Positions 5,722-6,170 of a stretch of 6,170 nt of DNA are shown in pieces. Source of the stretch: DASWOJ01 sp964242415 (lineage in GTDB: Bacteria > Pseudomonadota > Alphaproteobacteria > Acetobacterales > Acetobacteraceae). Positions within the stretch are counted from its first letter, which is position 1. Each line of letters starts with the position of its first letter. The notes under the pieces are model-generated. The model was not told where the DNA came from. It did not search any database and worked only from the letters and a program-made list of their open reading frames with translations. The stretch is taken from assembly GCA_964242415.1 (NCBI GenBank), contig CAXTAT010000067.1, positions 1 through 6,170 on the forward strand, in the 5' to 3' direction. The translations under genes were made by a program, and so were the position numbers.

Positions 5722-6170
5722 GGCGTTGTTGCATGAATGCTGCCGGTGGGCGTTATCAGGTTGATGGGTAAGGCGTCGCCGGGGCCTTGCGGCTGATGGG
5801 GGTTTCCCGCTGCGGACGCGACACCGGCCACCTCGCGCCAGGTGCGGAAGGCATGGTCGCGAGCAGCACGATGTTCGGTGACGGTCAGGCGGTGGCGGCG
5901 GAGCTGGAAGTGGTTGTGGATGCGGTTGTGGGCGGAGAGGAAGCGTTGCGCGTGACGCGCTGACTTGAACCGCCGCATCTGCCGTTCTCGCCGCCGTGTC
6001 GGCCGGTGCGATACCATCGCGCAGCGATCCCCCGGCGGGATGTCGGCAAAGCTGACGGCGGCTCGGTTGTTCAGGGTGCGGCCTTGCCGATGCTCGAGAG
6101 AGCATGCAGAGTTATGGGGGGGGGTGATCAGGCTGCGGCTGCTATTGGTCGCCGATCGTCGTTGGCGGGT
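5722..6170 (-). mobile_element. IS6-type insertion sequence, terminal part, continues past the window
   Basis: The element is identified by the transposase C-terminus on the minus strand. Its end is placed at about 5722 because GGCGTTGTTGCATGAATGC (5722-5740) resembles IS6-family termini, which typically begin GGC(T/A)CTGTTGCA. The other end is outside the window, so pairing of the ends and a target duplication cannot be checked. Confidence 0.65.

Larger units (their letters stand above)
5658..6170 (-). pseudogene. IS6-family transposase, C-terminal part, damaged
   Basis: The minus strand is open from the window edge to a TGA at 5658-5660. It encodes the family's C-terminal block: SLEHRQGRTLNNRA, SHRPTRRRERQMRRFKS, ARHAQRFLSAHNRIHNHFQLRRHRL and ARDHAFRTWREVAGVASAA. 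In related transposases NNRAE[NV]SH is continuous and its Glu is the last DDE acid. Here 15 residues (AVSFADIPPGDRCAM, 6015-6059) separate NNRA from VSHRP and the Glu is gone. Upstream of LEHRQ (before about 6098) the sequence no longer resembles the family and includes a run of nine C on this strand. The normal stop after the VAGVA region is missing, so the frame continues past the IS end for about 20 residues and overlaps the hydrolase start as ATGA. I judge it inactive. Confidence 0.75.

Noticed and set aside
4516..5736. Long 406-codon plus-strand open frame
   Set aside because: It mirrors the M20 hydrolase on the other strand, and its translation is low-complexity Arg/Ala-rich without motifs.
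1..6170. Defence, toxin-antitoxin or CRISPR system
   Set aside because: No spaced direct repeats, no paired small genes and no nuclease, kinase or methylase motif was seen on either strand.

Overview
The window is GC-rich throughout, with G or C in most third codon positions. Its protein types (M20 carbamoylase, BKACE and LUD remnants, Pol IV, IS3- and IS6-type transposases) suggest an alphaproteobacterium, plausibly Rhodospirillales/Acetobacteraceae-like. That placement is inference from codon style and the look of the proteins, not from a search. The window has the character of an insertion-sequence-rich accessory region: two intact recognisable genes, one intact unrecognised gene, and several broken ones. 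I found no rRNA, tRNA or CRISPR array.

Layout. Positions 1-1600 hold an IS3-type insertion sequence on the + strand. Its transposase is dead several times over: three frame changes, an internal insertion of about 50 nt carrying a palindrome, and loss of the second catalytic Asp. Its right end abuts a minus-strand scrap of a DUF849/BKACE (beta-keto acid cleavage) gene (about 1600-1765). Next to that lies a minus-strand scrap holding only the C-terminal tail of a LutC/LUD-domain protein (1766-1890). Positions 1974-3089 (+) carry a complete DNA polymerase IV gene (dinB) ending in a sliding-clamp-binding motif, followed at once by a hairpin. Positions 3090-3743 contain no convincing gene but include a nested hairpin and a minus-strand stretch with coding-like composition. 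Positions 3744-4229 (+) encode a 161-residue protein I do not recognise, with a good ribosome binding site and a perfect 16-bp stem-loop over its stop codon. Positions 4426-5661 (-) encode a complete M20-family zinc hydrolase of the N-carbamoyl-L-amino-acid hydrolase/allantoate amidohydrolase group. From 5722 to the window edge (-) lies the terminal part of an IS6-type element with a damaged transposase.

How the parts relate. There is no multi-gene system here. dinB and the 161-residue gene each appear to be single transcription units. The 161-residue gene and the hydrolase converge on the strong hairpin at 4228-4266, which could end transcription from both sides. The hydrolase sits 60 bp downstream of an IS6-type end that may have replaced its native promoter. 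The most useful leads are the unrecognised 161-residue protein, the altered GAGHDA-type motif in the hydrolase, the IS6-hydrolase junction, and the decayed catabolic genes beside the IS3 element. I do not see evidence for a new defence or mobile system.
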